This document shows positions 12,019-20,048 of a stretch of DNA of 32,642 bases, piece after piece. The translations under genes were made by a program, and so were the position numbers. Below the pieces are notes generated by a model, which was given only the letters and a program-made list of their open reading frames with translations, was not told the DNA's origin and did no database searches. The stretch is from a virus: positions 1 through 32,642 of IMG/VR virus record IMGVR_UViG_3300032731_000128; one strand, written 5' to 3'. Numbering within the stretch: the stretch's first letter is position 1; every line of letters begins with the position of its first letter.

Positions 12019-12403
12019 AAAAATAGATAAGAAACTACAAGGAAAACAGAATAGAGCTAGAGGTCAAAGGTTCGAGCTTAAGACTAAAAAAGACCTAGAG
12101 GCAGATGGTTGGATAGTGGATCGATGGTCGAACAATGTTGACCTAGAGAAAGGTACTATGCACACGGCTAGGTCTAGGTTCGGTAGTAGGACAACTGGGT
12201 TCCCAGATTTTGTAGCTTTTAAGTTGTGTAATAATATTGATAATACCTACAAGGTTATGGGAGTAGAATGTAAGTCTGCCAAGTATTTAGATAAAATAGA
12301 AAAAGCAAAATGTCTTTGGTATCTAAGAAACAAAGCCTTCGGAGAGATTAAGATTGCTTACAAAGGTAAGAAACGTGGGAAAGTAGAGTACAAATCTTTT
12401 TAG
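12008..12403 (+). CDS. Holliday-junction-resolvase-like nuclease (Hjc/VRR-like)
   Basis: 131 aa, GTG start at 12008 inside the preceding gene. RARGQRFELKTKKDLEADGW (residues 16-35, with E23) is typical of archaeal Hjc-type resolvases. GFPDFVAF (D67) and VECKSAKYLDK (E87, K89) complete the D-ExK site. Hjc enzymes cut four-way junctions during recombination and viral DNA processing. The loop between E23 and D67 is longer than in cellular Hjc. It is the last gene of the plus-strand operon. A VRR-NUC-like function is the alternative. Confidence 0.7.
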   Translation: MEDKKIDKKLQGKQNRARGQRFELKTKKDLEADGWIVDRWSNNVDLEKGTMHTARSRFGSRTTGFPDFVAFKLCNNIDNTYKVMGVECKSAKYLDKIEKAKCLWYLRNKAFGEIKIAYKGKKRGKVEYKSF

Positions 12404-12431
12404 AAAAAATAGTGGGAGACCGAAGCCCCCC
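12404..12431 (-). terminator. Minus-strand hairpin terminator with UUCG loop
   Basis: On the minus strand, GGGGGGC-TTCG-GTCTCCC forms a 7-bp stem closed by a UUCG tetraloop, followed by ACTA and six T. Two G-U pairs exist only in the minus-strand RNA, which sets the direction. It should stop late transcription just before it enters the plus-strand genes. Confidence 0.7.
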
Positions 12432-12461
12432 AGCAACCAGCCTACGGCTCGTTGACGAAAT

Positions 12462-12488
12462 AAAAAAGAAGGAAGGGTGATCAAACCC
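12462..12488 (-). terminator. Second minus-strand terminator candidate
   Basis: On the minus strand GGGT-TTGATC-ACCC precedes TTCCTTC and a run of six T. The stem is short, but position ahead of the UUCG terminator suggests tandem termination. Confidence 0.45.
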
Positions 12489-12563
12489 CCCAACACTAGT
12501 AAATAACCGAAGCTACTCAACTAGTCTATTAATAAAGCTTCCATTAATAATTATAAAAAAATT

Positions 12564-12684
12564 GCAAGGGTTTTCTGTAAGGAACTATTGTGTCTTTCTT
12601 CCGAATAACGAAATTTACCTAGTTTTAACTTACTGCGAGACCTTCTTCGGTAAGAAGTATCCTCCCGCTTATTTGTACCCTTGC
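12564..12684 (-). ncRNA. 121-nt structured RNA with a three-way junction
   Basis: Outer stem GCAAGGGT/ACCCTTGC (12564-12571 with 12677-12684). Read on the minus strand, one arm is GCGGGA/TCTCGC enclosing a CTTCTT-ACCG-AAGAAG hairpin (12635-12668). The other arm combines GTAAG/CTTAC with AACTA/TAGTT. One pair is G-U on the minus strand but A-C on the plus, and seven T follow the outer stem on the minus strand only, so a minus-strand RNA is favoured. It has neither the conserved loops of 5S rRNA nor a tRNA T-loop. Unknown family; it might be a processed 3' RNA of the late transcript. Confidence 0.55.
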
Positions 12685-12700
12685 TGGGGGATTATAAAAT

Positions 12701-12714
12701 AAAAAAATTAAAAA
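12701..12714 (-). terminator. Oligo-T terminator after the last late gene
   Basis: Directly after the stop codon the minus strand reads AATTTTTAATTTTTTTATTTT, T-rich runs without a hairpin, as used by archaeal RNA polymerase. Termination may be partial, since further terminators and a structured RNA lie downstream. Confidence 0.5.
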
Positions 12715-13326
12715 TTAGCTTAGGCTAACTTTCATTACTTCGTCTTCTTCAATAACAACTTTGATGTCCATGTACTCTTTGAAATCAAGATCTTTGTCGC
12801 CATCTTCGAAGCCTTTAACTCTTAGCTCTGATTTTAGAACTGCGTTTCCGTCTTCTCTATCAGAATCATCGGATACTACATCCCAATCTTCTACAATTGA
12901 AAACTCAACATCGTCTCTATCATCAATTACGTAGCCCATATCTTCTAGTTCAGCAACTAATGCCTTCTTAAAAGATAAAGAGTCTAACTCATCTTCTGCA
13001 GATAGTGCCCAGCTTGCATCTTGTGCATCTTCGGACATTAAGTCTAAGATCATAGAATCCTTATCACTTACTTCCATTTTTAAATCAGATACTGAGACGT
13101 TTAAAGCTTCCTTTTCTGCTTCACTAACTTCTAAATCTGATCCTAATACTACGTTGGACTCGTTTAATTCTGCTACTTGCCCACTTAATTCACTAATAAC
13201 TAAGTCTTTATCAGCAACTTCTTTTGAATCATCGCAACCGAATCCGAATGCAAGTCCACCAACTACTAATCCAGCAACTACTCCTGATCCAACTTTCCAT
13301 AACATACTTTTATCTTGTTTTACCAT
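12715..13326 (-). CDS. N-anchored acidic coiled-coil protein
   Basis: 203 aa. After a short basic start (MVKQDKSMLWK), residues 11-30 form a glycine-rich membrane segment (VGSGVVAGLVVGGLAFGFGC). A Cys there might be lipidated, although the lipobox is imperfect. Residues 35-105 are a coiled coil (LVISELSGQVAELNESNVVL). The C-terminal domain is very acidic (EDWDVVSDDSDREDGN), with strand-like LKSELRVKGFEDG and MDIKVVIEEDE. Similar acidic anchored proteins are common in DPANN archaea. It is last in the late operon and may be a virion membrane-contact or host-surface protein. Confidence 0.6.
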   Translation of the reverse strand: MVKQDKSMLWKVGSGVVAGLVVGGLAFGFGCDDSKEVADKDLVISELSGQVAELNESNVVLGSDLEVSEAEKEALNVSVSDLKMEVSDKDSMILDLMSEDAQDASWALSAEDELDSLSFKKALVAELEDMGYVIDDRDDVEFSIVEDWDVVSDDSDREDGNAVLKSELRVKGFEDGDKDLDFKEYMDIKVVIEEDEVMKVSLS

Positions 13327-13327
13327 T

Positions 13328-13552
13328 TTATTTTATATCTCCTATGGGCTCTAATTCGAGCTCATTTGATTTACCTTTACTTAGGTTTCCCCACTTAAAA
13401 ATCTTTCGTTTATCGTCGCTACCGTGTTCCTTTATAAAGGAGCTGTAACAACTAGAACATAGTGACGAACTTAGCTGTTCTGTTTTCTGAAAGATAACCA
13501 TATCTATTCTTTTAACATATCCAAAACACCCTTGACAAACTCTCATTCCCAT
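13328..13552 (-). CDS. Zinc-ribbon protein, 74 aa
   Basis: C6-x2-C9 (MRVCQGCFGYVKR) and C32-x2-C35 (SSLCSSCYSSF) give a four-cysteine zinc site, with a Lys-rich tail. One base separates its stop from the start of the acidic membrane protein, so they are co-translated. The gene has a leader of about 100 nt with two strong hairpins (13584-13653), unusual in this compact operon, so it may be regulated separately. Confidence 0.7.
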   Translation of the reverse strand: MGMRVCQGCFGYVKRIDMVIFQKTEQLSSSLCSSCYSSFIKEHGSDDKRKIFKWGNLSKGKSNELELEPIGDIK

Positions 13553-13583
13553 CTTAAAAAGGTCTTAGGGCTGTATTTGGCAA

Positions 13584-13653
13584 ACATCGGGGAGGGGATG
13601 TATACTTACCAGACACAACATCCCTACCTTGCCACATTCAATCTTATGTGGCA
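13584..13653 (-). promoter_or_regulatory. Leader with two hairpins and a mutually exclusive alternative
   Basis: On the minus strand, TGCCACAT/ATGTGGCA (13630-13653) is a perfect 8-bp hairpin, followed by GGGATGT/ACATCCC (13595-13624). The ACATC arm can instead pair with GATGT just downstream (13584-13601), so the second hairpin and this alternative exclude each other. It lies between a tail gene and the zinc-ribbon gene. Could be an attenuator, an RNA processing site or a protein-binding site. Confidence 0.45.
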
Positions 13654-13656
13654 CAT

Positions 13657-14562
13657 TCAGTATCCCTCTATCCATAACTTATGCAAGGTTGTTGTATCTG
13701 CACCTTGGAAAGTTATCTGTATATGTATTATTTGATTAGACATATCATAACTTGCACTACTATTCCTTTGAAATGTTGTTATCCCACTTGCCCATTCTTG
13801 ATAAAACATATCAACCCTATCATTTGTACCATCTGAGGTATCTTCATACCAAAAACATTGTATGAATGTAGGAATTACTTGTATATTAGCTAAGATAGGT
13901 ATGTCTGTATTATTAGCTCTATTCTGATCAGAGAACCTAACATTCATTTCTGAGTCTGCATGGCTGCCTTCTGCATAAACTCCTATCTTAAACCAATTCT
14001 TAAAAGTTCCAGCTGGGAATCCAAATATTACTCCTCCAGAATTATTCTGAGTGCTTATTGGTTGATTTGTTGCATCCACTAACACTTCAAATCTTTTTAC
14101 CATACTAGAAGTATATAATTGTCTTGATTGGATTATATCTTCATCTACAATGGTCGCATCTGCTGCAGCCACATATACCTTACCAAGTTGAACATGGCTA
14201 GCAGTCCATGCAGGAACCAAAGGTGTAGCTGCTGCAGTGCCTTTAACAACATCCACTGTTCCATTGGCTCCAGCCATAAATAAATCTATTCTTGGATTAG
14301 CTCCGTCAGCTGCATCTACAGCTATATTTTGGGCTGCAATGGTTACCTTTTCTCCAGCAATAACCACAACTCCAGCTTGGATATCTACGCTCATATCTGC
14401 CCCAGCATTATTCTCTCGTACTTCACATCCAGAGAATATACCATCTGAATTATCTTCTTTAGCTACATCTATCATTTCATCTAATGTATCATTTAAGTCT
14501 GCACTTGGTAGTGGTTCAGCTATAAAGTCTGAACCCCCTAATTTTACTAATCTAACTGTCAT
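13657..14562 (-). CDS. Tail fibre or baseplate-associated protein
   Basis: 301 aa. The N-terminal half (residues 1-150) matches the style of phage tail-tip/fibre proteins: ADLNDTLDEMIDVAK, then glycine/alanine-rich beta segments (SVDIQAGVVVIAGEKVTIAA, ANPRIDLFMAGANGTVDVV) and LGKVYVAAADATIVDEDI. The C-terminal half (FEVLVDATNQPIS onward) is a beta sandwich, possibly receptor binding (HIQITFQGADTTTLHKLWIE). It is near the end of the tail genes, as expected for fibres. It overlaps the preceding gene by 11 nt. Confidence 0.7.
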   Translation of the reverse strand: MTVRLVKLGGSDFIAEPLPSADLNDTLDEMIDVAKEDNSDGIFSGCEVRENNAGADMSVDIQAGVVVIAGEKVTIAAQNIAVDAADGANPRIDLFMAGANGTVDVVKGTAAATPLVPAWTASHVQLGKVYVAAADATIVDEDIIQSRQLYTSSMVKRFEVLVDATNQPISTQNNSGGVIFGFPAGTFKNWFKIGVYAEGSHADSEMNVRFSDQNRANNTDIPILANIQVIPTFIQCFWYEDTSDGTNDRVDMFYQEWASGITTFQRNSSASYDMSNQIIHIQITFQGADTTTLHKLWIEGY

Positions 14563-14788
14563 CTTTTAGTTTTCTCCCTTTCTTTTCTTTCATTAACTTC
14601 ATCCCATTATCTAATTCTAGGATGGCTGTATGAATTTCTTTTGAGCTACAGTTATGCAAATCATAATTTGTACTCATCTTCTTTCTGTCCATAGCTTTTT
14701 GCACAACCTCTCCAAATCTAAGAGTAGGATTATCCTTATGAATCTTCTCCATTGCTTTTAGTATCATTTTAAAATTTAAGTCTGCCAT
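14552..14788 (-). CDS. Small helical protein, 78 aa
   Basis: MADLNFKMILKAMEKIHKDN and onward: two or three helices and a lysine-rich C-terminus (LMKEKKGRKLKDDS). It has no metal or membrane feature. Position between two tail-tip genes, with a start overlap, suggests a tail-fibre chaperone or adaptor, but this is only context. Confidence 0.65.
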   Translation of the reverse strand: MADLNFKMILKAMEKIHKDNPTLRFGEVVQKAMDRKKMSTNYDLHNCSSKEIHTAILELDNGMKLMKEKKGRKLKDDS

Positions 14789-14792
14789 CTAC

Positions 14793-15164
14793 CTATACCT
14801 CCGATACAGTCATAGTTATTCTGTTATCTAAGAATACCTGTATGTCTGCTGTTTTTGTTATGGTGGTACCTAAAATATTTCTAGTCCATAGGTTTCCTGC
14901 TACCGCAGCATCTAAGAACCCCACTTCATCTATGTTGTTTCCATTATTTTCTGCTGTACCAATCCTTAATGAAGCAACAACTGCTGAAGTCTGAGCTGTA
15001 TCAAATTCATCTATTGTGTCTCTAAATGTTTCATTTCCTAAAGCTACATCAGCAGCAGTTGGAGCTGTATCATCATCTCCAACAGCACCATGTGTAAATA
15101 TGGTTTGTAGGTCTGTCTTAAGGTCTGCAACTACCTGTGTTAGTAACGTTGTTGTTAGTGTCAT
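14793..15164 (-). CDS. Tail-tip accessory protein, 123 aa
   Basis: Residues 1-60 are a helix plus loop (TTLLTQVVADLKTDLQTIFT). The remainder is strand-rich (SAVVASLRIGTAENNGNNID, NILGTTITKTADIQVFLDNR) and ends with a beta strand MTVSEV. Similar short proteins follow the tail hub in tailed phages of archaea and bacteria and attach to the baseplate. ATGA overlap with the large hub gene supports this assignment. Confidence 0.55.
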   Translation of the reverse strand: MTLTTTLLTQVVADLKTDLQTIFTHGAVGDDDTAPTAADVALGNETFRDTIDEFDTAQTSAVVASLRIGTAENNGNNIDEVGFLDAAVAGNLWTRNILGTTITKTADIQVFLDNRITMTVSEV

Positions 15165-18100
15165 AGTATCTCCTTCCTAGCCGTAGATTGGCCATCTAAT
15201 ATTGGGTCATCCATTGGTAAGTATAATAGTGCATGTACTGCTGGGAATATCTGATTTTCACTCAAAGCCACATCCCAGAATTTGATTTCATCTAAGTTTC
15301 CTTTAAATGGTAAATAAGTACCATTTGGTCCTGTCCCAAAAGATAATTTATTTGAGTTAGTTGCATCATCTACGTCTGTTATGTCCCCAGAAACAACAGT
15401 AGTCTCATCAACACCATCCAAGTATAGTTTACATACAGAGTTTGCTGTTCTGTCTATTATAATTACAACATGATGCCAATCATCGTCTTGTATTACTGTA
15501 GTTGAACTAATATTAAATTGGTCCACTCCATCATTTATTTTAAATATTACAATGTCCTCAACAGCCCCCAACCAACACATAAATCCCTTAGCTCCTCCAC
15601 CTGCCGCATTAACATTAGCAAATAATAAATCATCATTTGCATAAGTTCCATCTCTTTTAAACCAACAACTAACTGTAAAGTCGCCGACTGCCTGTAATTC
15701 ATCTGAAGTACTGGTAACTATGTGTTCTCCAGTACCATCAAAGTAATAACTACCAGAACCAAATTTCTTATTTGTAGTATCTGAACTAGGTGCTTGACCT
15801 GTGGTTCCATCAAATCCATTATGTGTTGAGTCTGTATAATCTCCATCCAATTTCCACCAACCGTTTATTGGTAGTGATTGTTTATAATCTGCAGTACGAT
15901 TAAATACTCTCGCAATCTCGGTTGCATTTAATGGATCCCTAAATATTAAAAACTCATCTAGGCTTCCATCAAACCAATAGGTCCATGATCCAGGATGACC
16001 TATCTTAAAATCTATGGTTGCAGGATAAACATCTTCAAACCATGTTCCTGCATTTGTTCCAGAGACAGAAACTAATACGCCATTAATATACATACTAATT
16101 GCTGATCCTGTTTGGTTAATTACTACGTGAGACCATTCATCTACAGGCACACTAGAGTCTGGGGCTTGAACTGCTAAAACCACAGAGTTACCCACTTCTG
16201 CACTTATATAGATAGTATTTGCTCCTGTAAATCCGCTACCAGTACTTTTTAAATATATTATTCTTATATAATCTTCAACAGCAACTTGACGATAAGTCAT
16301 TATAACACTAAATGTTCCAGCCATACCTGAATCTGGTCTAATCCAAAAGGCTATTGATCCTTCACCTATATCAAAGTCTTCATCAGCAGAATGTGCACTC
16401 AGATCTATAGTATGATCTGTCCCATTAAAGGTTCCATTATACCCCTGAACATTATCTGCATCTGTGTTTGCATAAAGAAAATCTACCTTTGTTTGTGTTA
16501 AGGCGTCATCAAAGATTCTAAGATTCTCAAGATTTCCGTCCCATGCTTCAGCAGCATCGAATCCTCCTCCAACAGCATCTTGATCTTGACCTATAATGAA
16601 CCCACCAGCATCAACTGATAATGCAGTGGTGCTTACTGTTTTATTTCCTAAACTAACTCCATCTAGCCAGGTAGTAAGAGTGGTTCCTGATCTTGATAGA
16701 GCAATGTGATGCCAAGCAGCGTCGCTAGTATCTGCTACTGTATAATCATAATCTGTTCCCCTTACTGTTATTCTCAAGTTAGTTGTTGAAGTAAATAGGA
16801 TTCTAAACTCATCAAACTCGGCTGCTCGTGCACAGGATAAAATAGTTCTTGTTCCTCCTAAGTCCGAGGTCTTGTACCAAATATCTAAACCGAAGTCATC
16901 TAATGTATCCATTATTGTGTTTAGCATATCAATGTATGTTGTTGCATCTCCTGGAAATAGTAAAGACTTACTAAACTTCCCTGTAGCGGAGATTGTTGAT
17001 GTATTGACACTAGATGTTCCATCAGCTGTACTAAATGCATCAACAACAACAGTATCAACTAAGTTATCATTAAATCTCCACCTACCAATAATATCTTCAG
17101 TATAATCTGAAAAACCAAATTGTGCACCGGTTGCTACGTTGGTTCCTACCCATGTTCCATCATGCTCTCTTAAGGAAGCATCAACTTCATGAGTCAAGTC
17201 ATCTCTAAGTAAACCAAGTGTGGGATGATCAAAAGTAAAAGCATTACCTCCATAATTAAATTCTGTAACAAAAGTATTTTCAAATGTTACAGATAATGAA
17301 TCATCTAGTGTTCTAGCTACTGCTAGGTCTTCATCATTATCTAGTCTCCTTTCAATCTTCTTAATACGATCTTGTACTTCTTTCTGCCAATCTAAATTCA
17401 TGAAATCCCTTGAACCCAATTCCATTTCTGTGGTTGTTTTTTCAGCATTCCAAGTTAACTTAGTTATAACTAATTCCTCATCTTCTCCCCTAATTGAATC
17501 TATAACCCTTATTGTTTCACCTGCTTGAATATCGAATATTATTCCTCTAATGAATCCTTTGGCTTTCACTTTTGGATCTTTGTAATTCAATAAAACATTA
17601 CGAGCATATTGCCTTGCATCTGAGAAGTTATCTAATCCTTCAACTCTGATCTCTCTTTCTATTTCACCGTAAGTGGCAATAGATGGATCATCTTGATCTT
17701 CAACTTTAATATTAATATCATAACCATAATCAACCACCATTGCATCTGCTCCACCCAAAACAATGTTAAATATAATCTTCAAATCATCTGGTTCTATACG
17801 GTAATCTGCATTTGCCTCTGTTCCACCGGTTATTTCTACACCGTTTTGAGTTATAGTTACGGTTGTTGAAGGTTTATTCCCAAGGGTAAAACTTGCTTGA
17901 GCAGGTGCAGCAGCGAAAGTCTCTTGAGTTAGAAGAGTTACTTGTTGTCCAACGACAGTTACTTTATTAACCTGTTCACTCGCATCCTCCCCCCAACTAG
18001 TAATATTTATTTCTGTACCTTGATTGTAAACCACCCCATTATTTATTTCCCCTTTTGGTTCAAAATAAACATTGCCAGATTCATCTATTCTAAGTTGCCA

Positions 18101-18544
18101 ATCAAGTATGTCTAGCATCTCATTTATTATATCTATAAGATATCCTTTAGCTACATACTTTGTGATGGTTATTCCACTTGCATCTGTAGATGCATAAGTT
18201 AGATTAGAAGTAAGATTGTCTACTAGGTCTTGTACAATAAACTCTGGAGACTTATTATCATATATTTGAAGGGTTCTTATATTTGTTAGTTCATATCCAG
18301 AAGAATATGCCTTCACACTAGCGGTTAAGTTCTTACGTTTCTCTATAACTCTTGCAGAGAAGATAGTAGTTACTCCATCAGTCTTCTTAAAATCTAATGT
18401 ATCTCCTGCTGAAACCAACGTTGATTCTAAGAAGTCTATATCAACTTTATTAACAAAGAAATCATTTGTAGAAACAATTTTACATTTAGAGTATTGCAAT
18501 TCATTTGCTCCCTTAAATATCCTAATTGTTTCGCTAGTAGCCAT
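15161..18544 (-). CDS. Tail hub/tip protein with C-terminal LamG domains
   Basis: 1127 aa. Residues 1-400 resemble the hub (gp27/Tal-like) fold: strands around KCKIVSTNDFFVNKVDIDFL, then ELTNIRTLQIYDNKSPEFIV and FIVQDLVDNLTSNLTY, and DWQKEVQDRIKKIERRLDN as linker helix near 405. The rest holds at least three concanavalin-like (LamG) domains, marked by FGLDIWYKTSDLGGTRTILS, GSIAFWIRPDSGM and DFTVSCWFKRDGTYANDDLL. Each is followed by WHHIALSRSG-, WSHVVINQTG- or WHHVVIIIDR-type strands. LamG domains bind sugars or proteins, so this is probably the host-binding tip. No lysozyme domain is seen. Confidence 0.8.
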   Translation of the reverse strand: MATSETIRIFKGANELQYSKCKIVSTNDFFVNKVDIDFLESTLVSAGDTLDFKKTDGVTTIFSARVIEKRKNLTASVKAYSSGYELTNIRTLQIYDNKSPEFIVQDLVDNLTSNLTYASTDASGITITKYVAKGYLIDIINEMLDILDWQLRIDESGNVYFEPKGEINNGVVYNQGTEINITSWGEDASEQVNKVTVVGQQVTLLTQETFAAAPAQASFTLGNKPSTTVTITQNGVEITGGTEANADYRIEPDDLKIIFNIVLGGADAMVVDYGYDINIKVEDQDDPSIATYGEIEREIRVEGLDNFSDARQYARNVLLNYKDPKVKAKGFIRGIIFDIQAGETIRVIDSIRGEDEELVITKLTWNAEKTTTEMELGSRDFMNLDWQKEVQDRIKKIERRLDNDEDLAVARTLDDSLSVTFENTFVTEFNYGGNAFTFDHPTLGLLRDDLTHEVDASLREHDGTWVGTNVATGAQFGFSDYTEDIIGRWRFNDNLVDTVVVDAFSTADGTSSVNTSTISATGKFSKSLLFPGDATTYIDMLNTIMDTLDDFGLDIWYKTSDLGGTRTILSCARAAEFDEFRILFTSTTNLRITVRGTDYDYTVADTSDAAWHHIALSRSGTTLTTWLDGVSLGNKTVSTTALSVDAGGFIIGQDQDAVGGGFDAAEAWDGNLENLRIFDDALTQTKVDFLYANTDADNVQGYNGTFNGTDHTIDLSAHSADEDFDIGEGSIAFWIRPDSGMAGTFSVIMTYRQVAVEDYIRIIYLKSTGSGFTGANTIYISAEVGNSVVLAVQAPDSSVPVDEWSHVVINQTGSAISMYINGVLVSVSGTNAGTWFEDVYPATIDFKIGHPGSWTYWFDGSLDEFLIFRDPLNATEIARVFNRTADYKQSLPINGWWKLDGDYTDSTHNGFDGTTGQAPSSDTTNKKFGSGSYYFDGTGEHIVTSTSDELQAVGDFTVSCWFKRDGTYANDDLLFANVNAAGGGAKGFMCWLGAVEDIVIFKINDGVDQFNISSTTVIQDDDWHHVVIIIDRTANSVCKLYLDGVDETTVVSGDITDVDDATNSNKLSFGTGPNGTYLPFKGNLDEIKFWDVALSENQIFPAVHALLYLPMDDPILDGQSTARKEIL

Positions 18545-18552
18545 TTATCCCT

Positions 18553-18996
18553 CTATGAAAATATCTCAACTGTACCCACCTTAAATCTTATTGTTCCAAT
18601 AAGTAGTGAGGGGGTTCCACCACGATCACTAACATCTAGATCTTCTATAACGCCTGAAATTCCAGCTCCCCCAATATGTCTAGCTTGTACAAGTGTCCAA
18701 GTATCATCAAAATCTTCAGTAAAAATAGTGCCTCTCAAATAAGAAATTTGCTCATTAATTGTATTTATCCCATCTCCACCACTAACATCTACACCATCAT
18801 CAAATAAGGCAAAACTAAATGAAAAGCCTTCTGTCTGACCAAAGAATCTAAAAAGAACATTATTCTCTGAATCCTGATTAACAAAGGGGATTGATTGTAC
18901 TGGTTGAGTTTTATTTGTTCTCCAATTATGAACGCCTCTAAAACTAAATACCTTGCTATTTGTGTTATTTGTTATTGTTGCATCTATGTCTGCCAT
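18553..18996 (-). CDS. Distal tail-like protein, 147 aa
   Basis: A beta-rich protein (KVFSFRGVHNWRTNKTQPVQ; GFSFSFALFDDGVDVSGGDG; LLIGTIRFKVGTVEIFS) located between the tape measure and the hub, where the distal tail (Dit-like) protein sits in siphoviruses. It is shorter than typical Dit (about 250 aa) and may correspond only to its ring-forming N-terminal domain. The stop-start spacing to the tape measure is 1 nt. Assignment rests on position and composition. Confidence 0.6.
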   Translation of the reverse strand: MADIDATITNNTNSKVFSFRGVHNWRTNKTQPVQSIPFVNQDSENNVLFRFFGQTEGFSFSFALFDDGVDVSGGDGINTINEQISYLRGTIFTEDFDDTWTLVQARHIGGAGISGVIEDLDVSDRGGTPSLLIGTIRFKVGTVEIFS

Positions 18997-18997
18997 C

Positions 18998-20047
18998 TTA
19001 GAATCTATTGCCTCCTGTTACTTCTGTTCCCATCTCTCTCTTAATTAAATCGATAACCTCTTGAGGTTGTACCCCATAGAAATTAAGTGTCCTAGCTCCA
19101 CCAGTACCTTGACCGGGGGTTTGTGTTGCTATCAAAGTATCATTTGGATTTGTCCTGATTATTTTTCCATCTTTAGTTATAATAGCATCATCTACACTTT
19201 CTTCATCTGCATTTTTATCTTTTGTAAAGATACTCCCTATAGCCTCTTTAATTTTTATTGCTAAGTCTCCCGGTAAAGCTTTTAACCAATCAATAACTTC
19301 TTTACCCCACTCTTTCATCTTATCCCAGATCTGCTGAGGTAACACTTTAATCTTTTCCCATAAATCTTTAGCAAAATCTTTGGTTTTGCCCCACATATCT
19401 TGAGTCCATCCTTTAATCTTATCCCATATCTGTACTGCTATCTCTTTTGTAGAGTCCCATAGACCAACTGCCCAATCTTTAATTGAATCCCATACAAGGA
19501 TTCCAACTTGTTTTATATTTTCCCAGTTTGTTGCGAACCATTCGCCCATTTTGGCACCAAGACCACCACCCCAATCCAAAATCTTTCCTAATATTGGGAA
19601 CAGATTCTTTGTCCATTCAAGAATTCCATTAACAATACCTAAACCTCTTTTTGCATCTTCTTTTTGTTCTTTAGAAACATTTGTTAGATCATCAATCTTA
19701 TCTCCCCAGTCTCCAAGTTTCTTTTGAGTTTCTGTTTGTTCATCTCCAAGAAAACCAAAGAATTTTAGAAGTTTTAAGAATGCAAAGGTGGTTACTCCAA
19801 CTAATAACTCCAATAATTGAGCAACTGGTTTCATAGAGAGTAATATTGCTAGTGGTGCTAACTTCTTTATAATTCCCCCAAGCAACGAACCCTGCTTCTT
19901 TCCTGCCTTTGATTCTCCACCAGCACCCCCACCAGCAGATCCTTGAGCTGTTGAAGGTCTAATTGAGGACATAGCATCTTCTACGACTTTCTTTATATTG
20001 TCCTTTACTACTTTTAAATTTGCTTGTATATCTAAAACCATTGCCAT
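18998..20047 (-). CDS. Short tape measure protein
   Basis: 349 aa. N-terminal helix, a glycine/serine linker (about 33-50), then two hydrophobic segments (GGIIKKLAPLAILLSMKPVA, LLVGVTTFAFLKLLKFFGFL). From about residue 185 to 260 there is a Trp-containing repeat of about 11 residues (WDSIKDWAVGLWDSTKEIAV, IWDKIKGWTQDMWGKTKDFA), the hallmark of tape measures. At about 1.5 angstrom per residue this predicts a tail near 50 nm. It follows the G/GT chaperone pair and precedes tail-tip genes, as expected. It is unusually short compared with the common 600-1500 aa. Confidence 0.8.
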   Translation of the reverse strand: MAMVLDIQANLKVVKDNIKKVVEDAMSSIRPSTAQGSAGGGAGGESKAGKKQGSLLGGIIKKLAPLAILLSMKPVAQLLELLVGVTTFAFLKLLKFFGFLGDEQTETQKKLGDWGDKIDDLTNVSKEQKEDAKRGLGIVNGILEWTKNLFPILGKILDWGGGLGAKMGEWFATNWENIKQVGILVWDSIKDWAVGLWDSTKEIAVQIWDKIKGWTQDMWGKTKDFAKDLWEKIKVLPQQIWDKMKEWGKEVIDWLKALPGDLAIKIKEAIGSIFTKDKNADEESVDDAIITKDGKIIRTNPNDTLIATQTPGQGTGGARTLNFYGVQPQEVIDLIKREMGTEVTGGNRF

Positions 20048-20048
20048 T

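Larger units (their letters stand above)
12404..12714. other. Convergent intergenic region with minus-strand terminators and structured RNA
   Basis: Between the end of the plus operon and the end of the late minus operon. No gene is found. Besides the terminators and the 121-nt element listed separately, it holds a hairpin CAAC-C-AGCC/GGCT-C-GTTG (12434-12454). It also has interleaved pairs ACTAGT/ACTAGT with GAAGC/GCTTC (12495-12541) that could form an H-type pseudoknot on either strand. A late minus transcript would continue about 280 nt past its last gene before reaching the final terminator. Confidence 0.6.

Noticed and set aside
12564-12684. 5S rRNA
   Set aside because: Length and a closing stem are similar, but the conserved loop sequences of 5S rRNA are missing on both strands.
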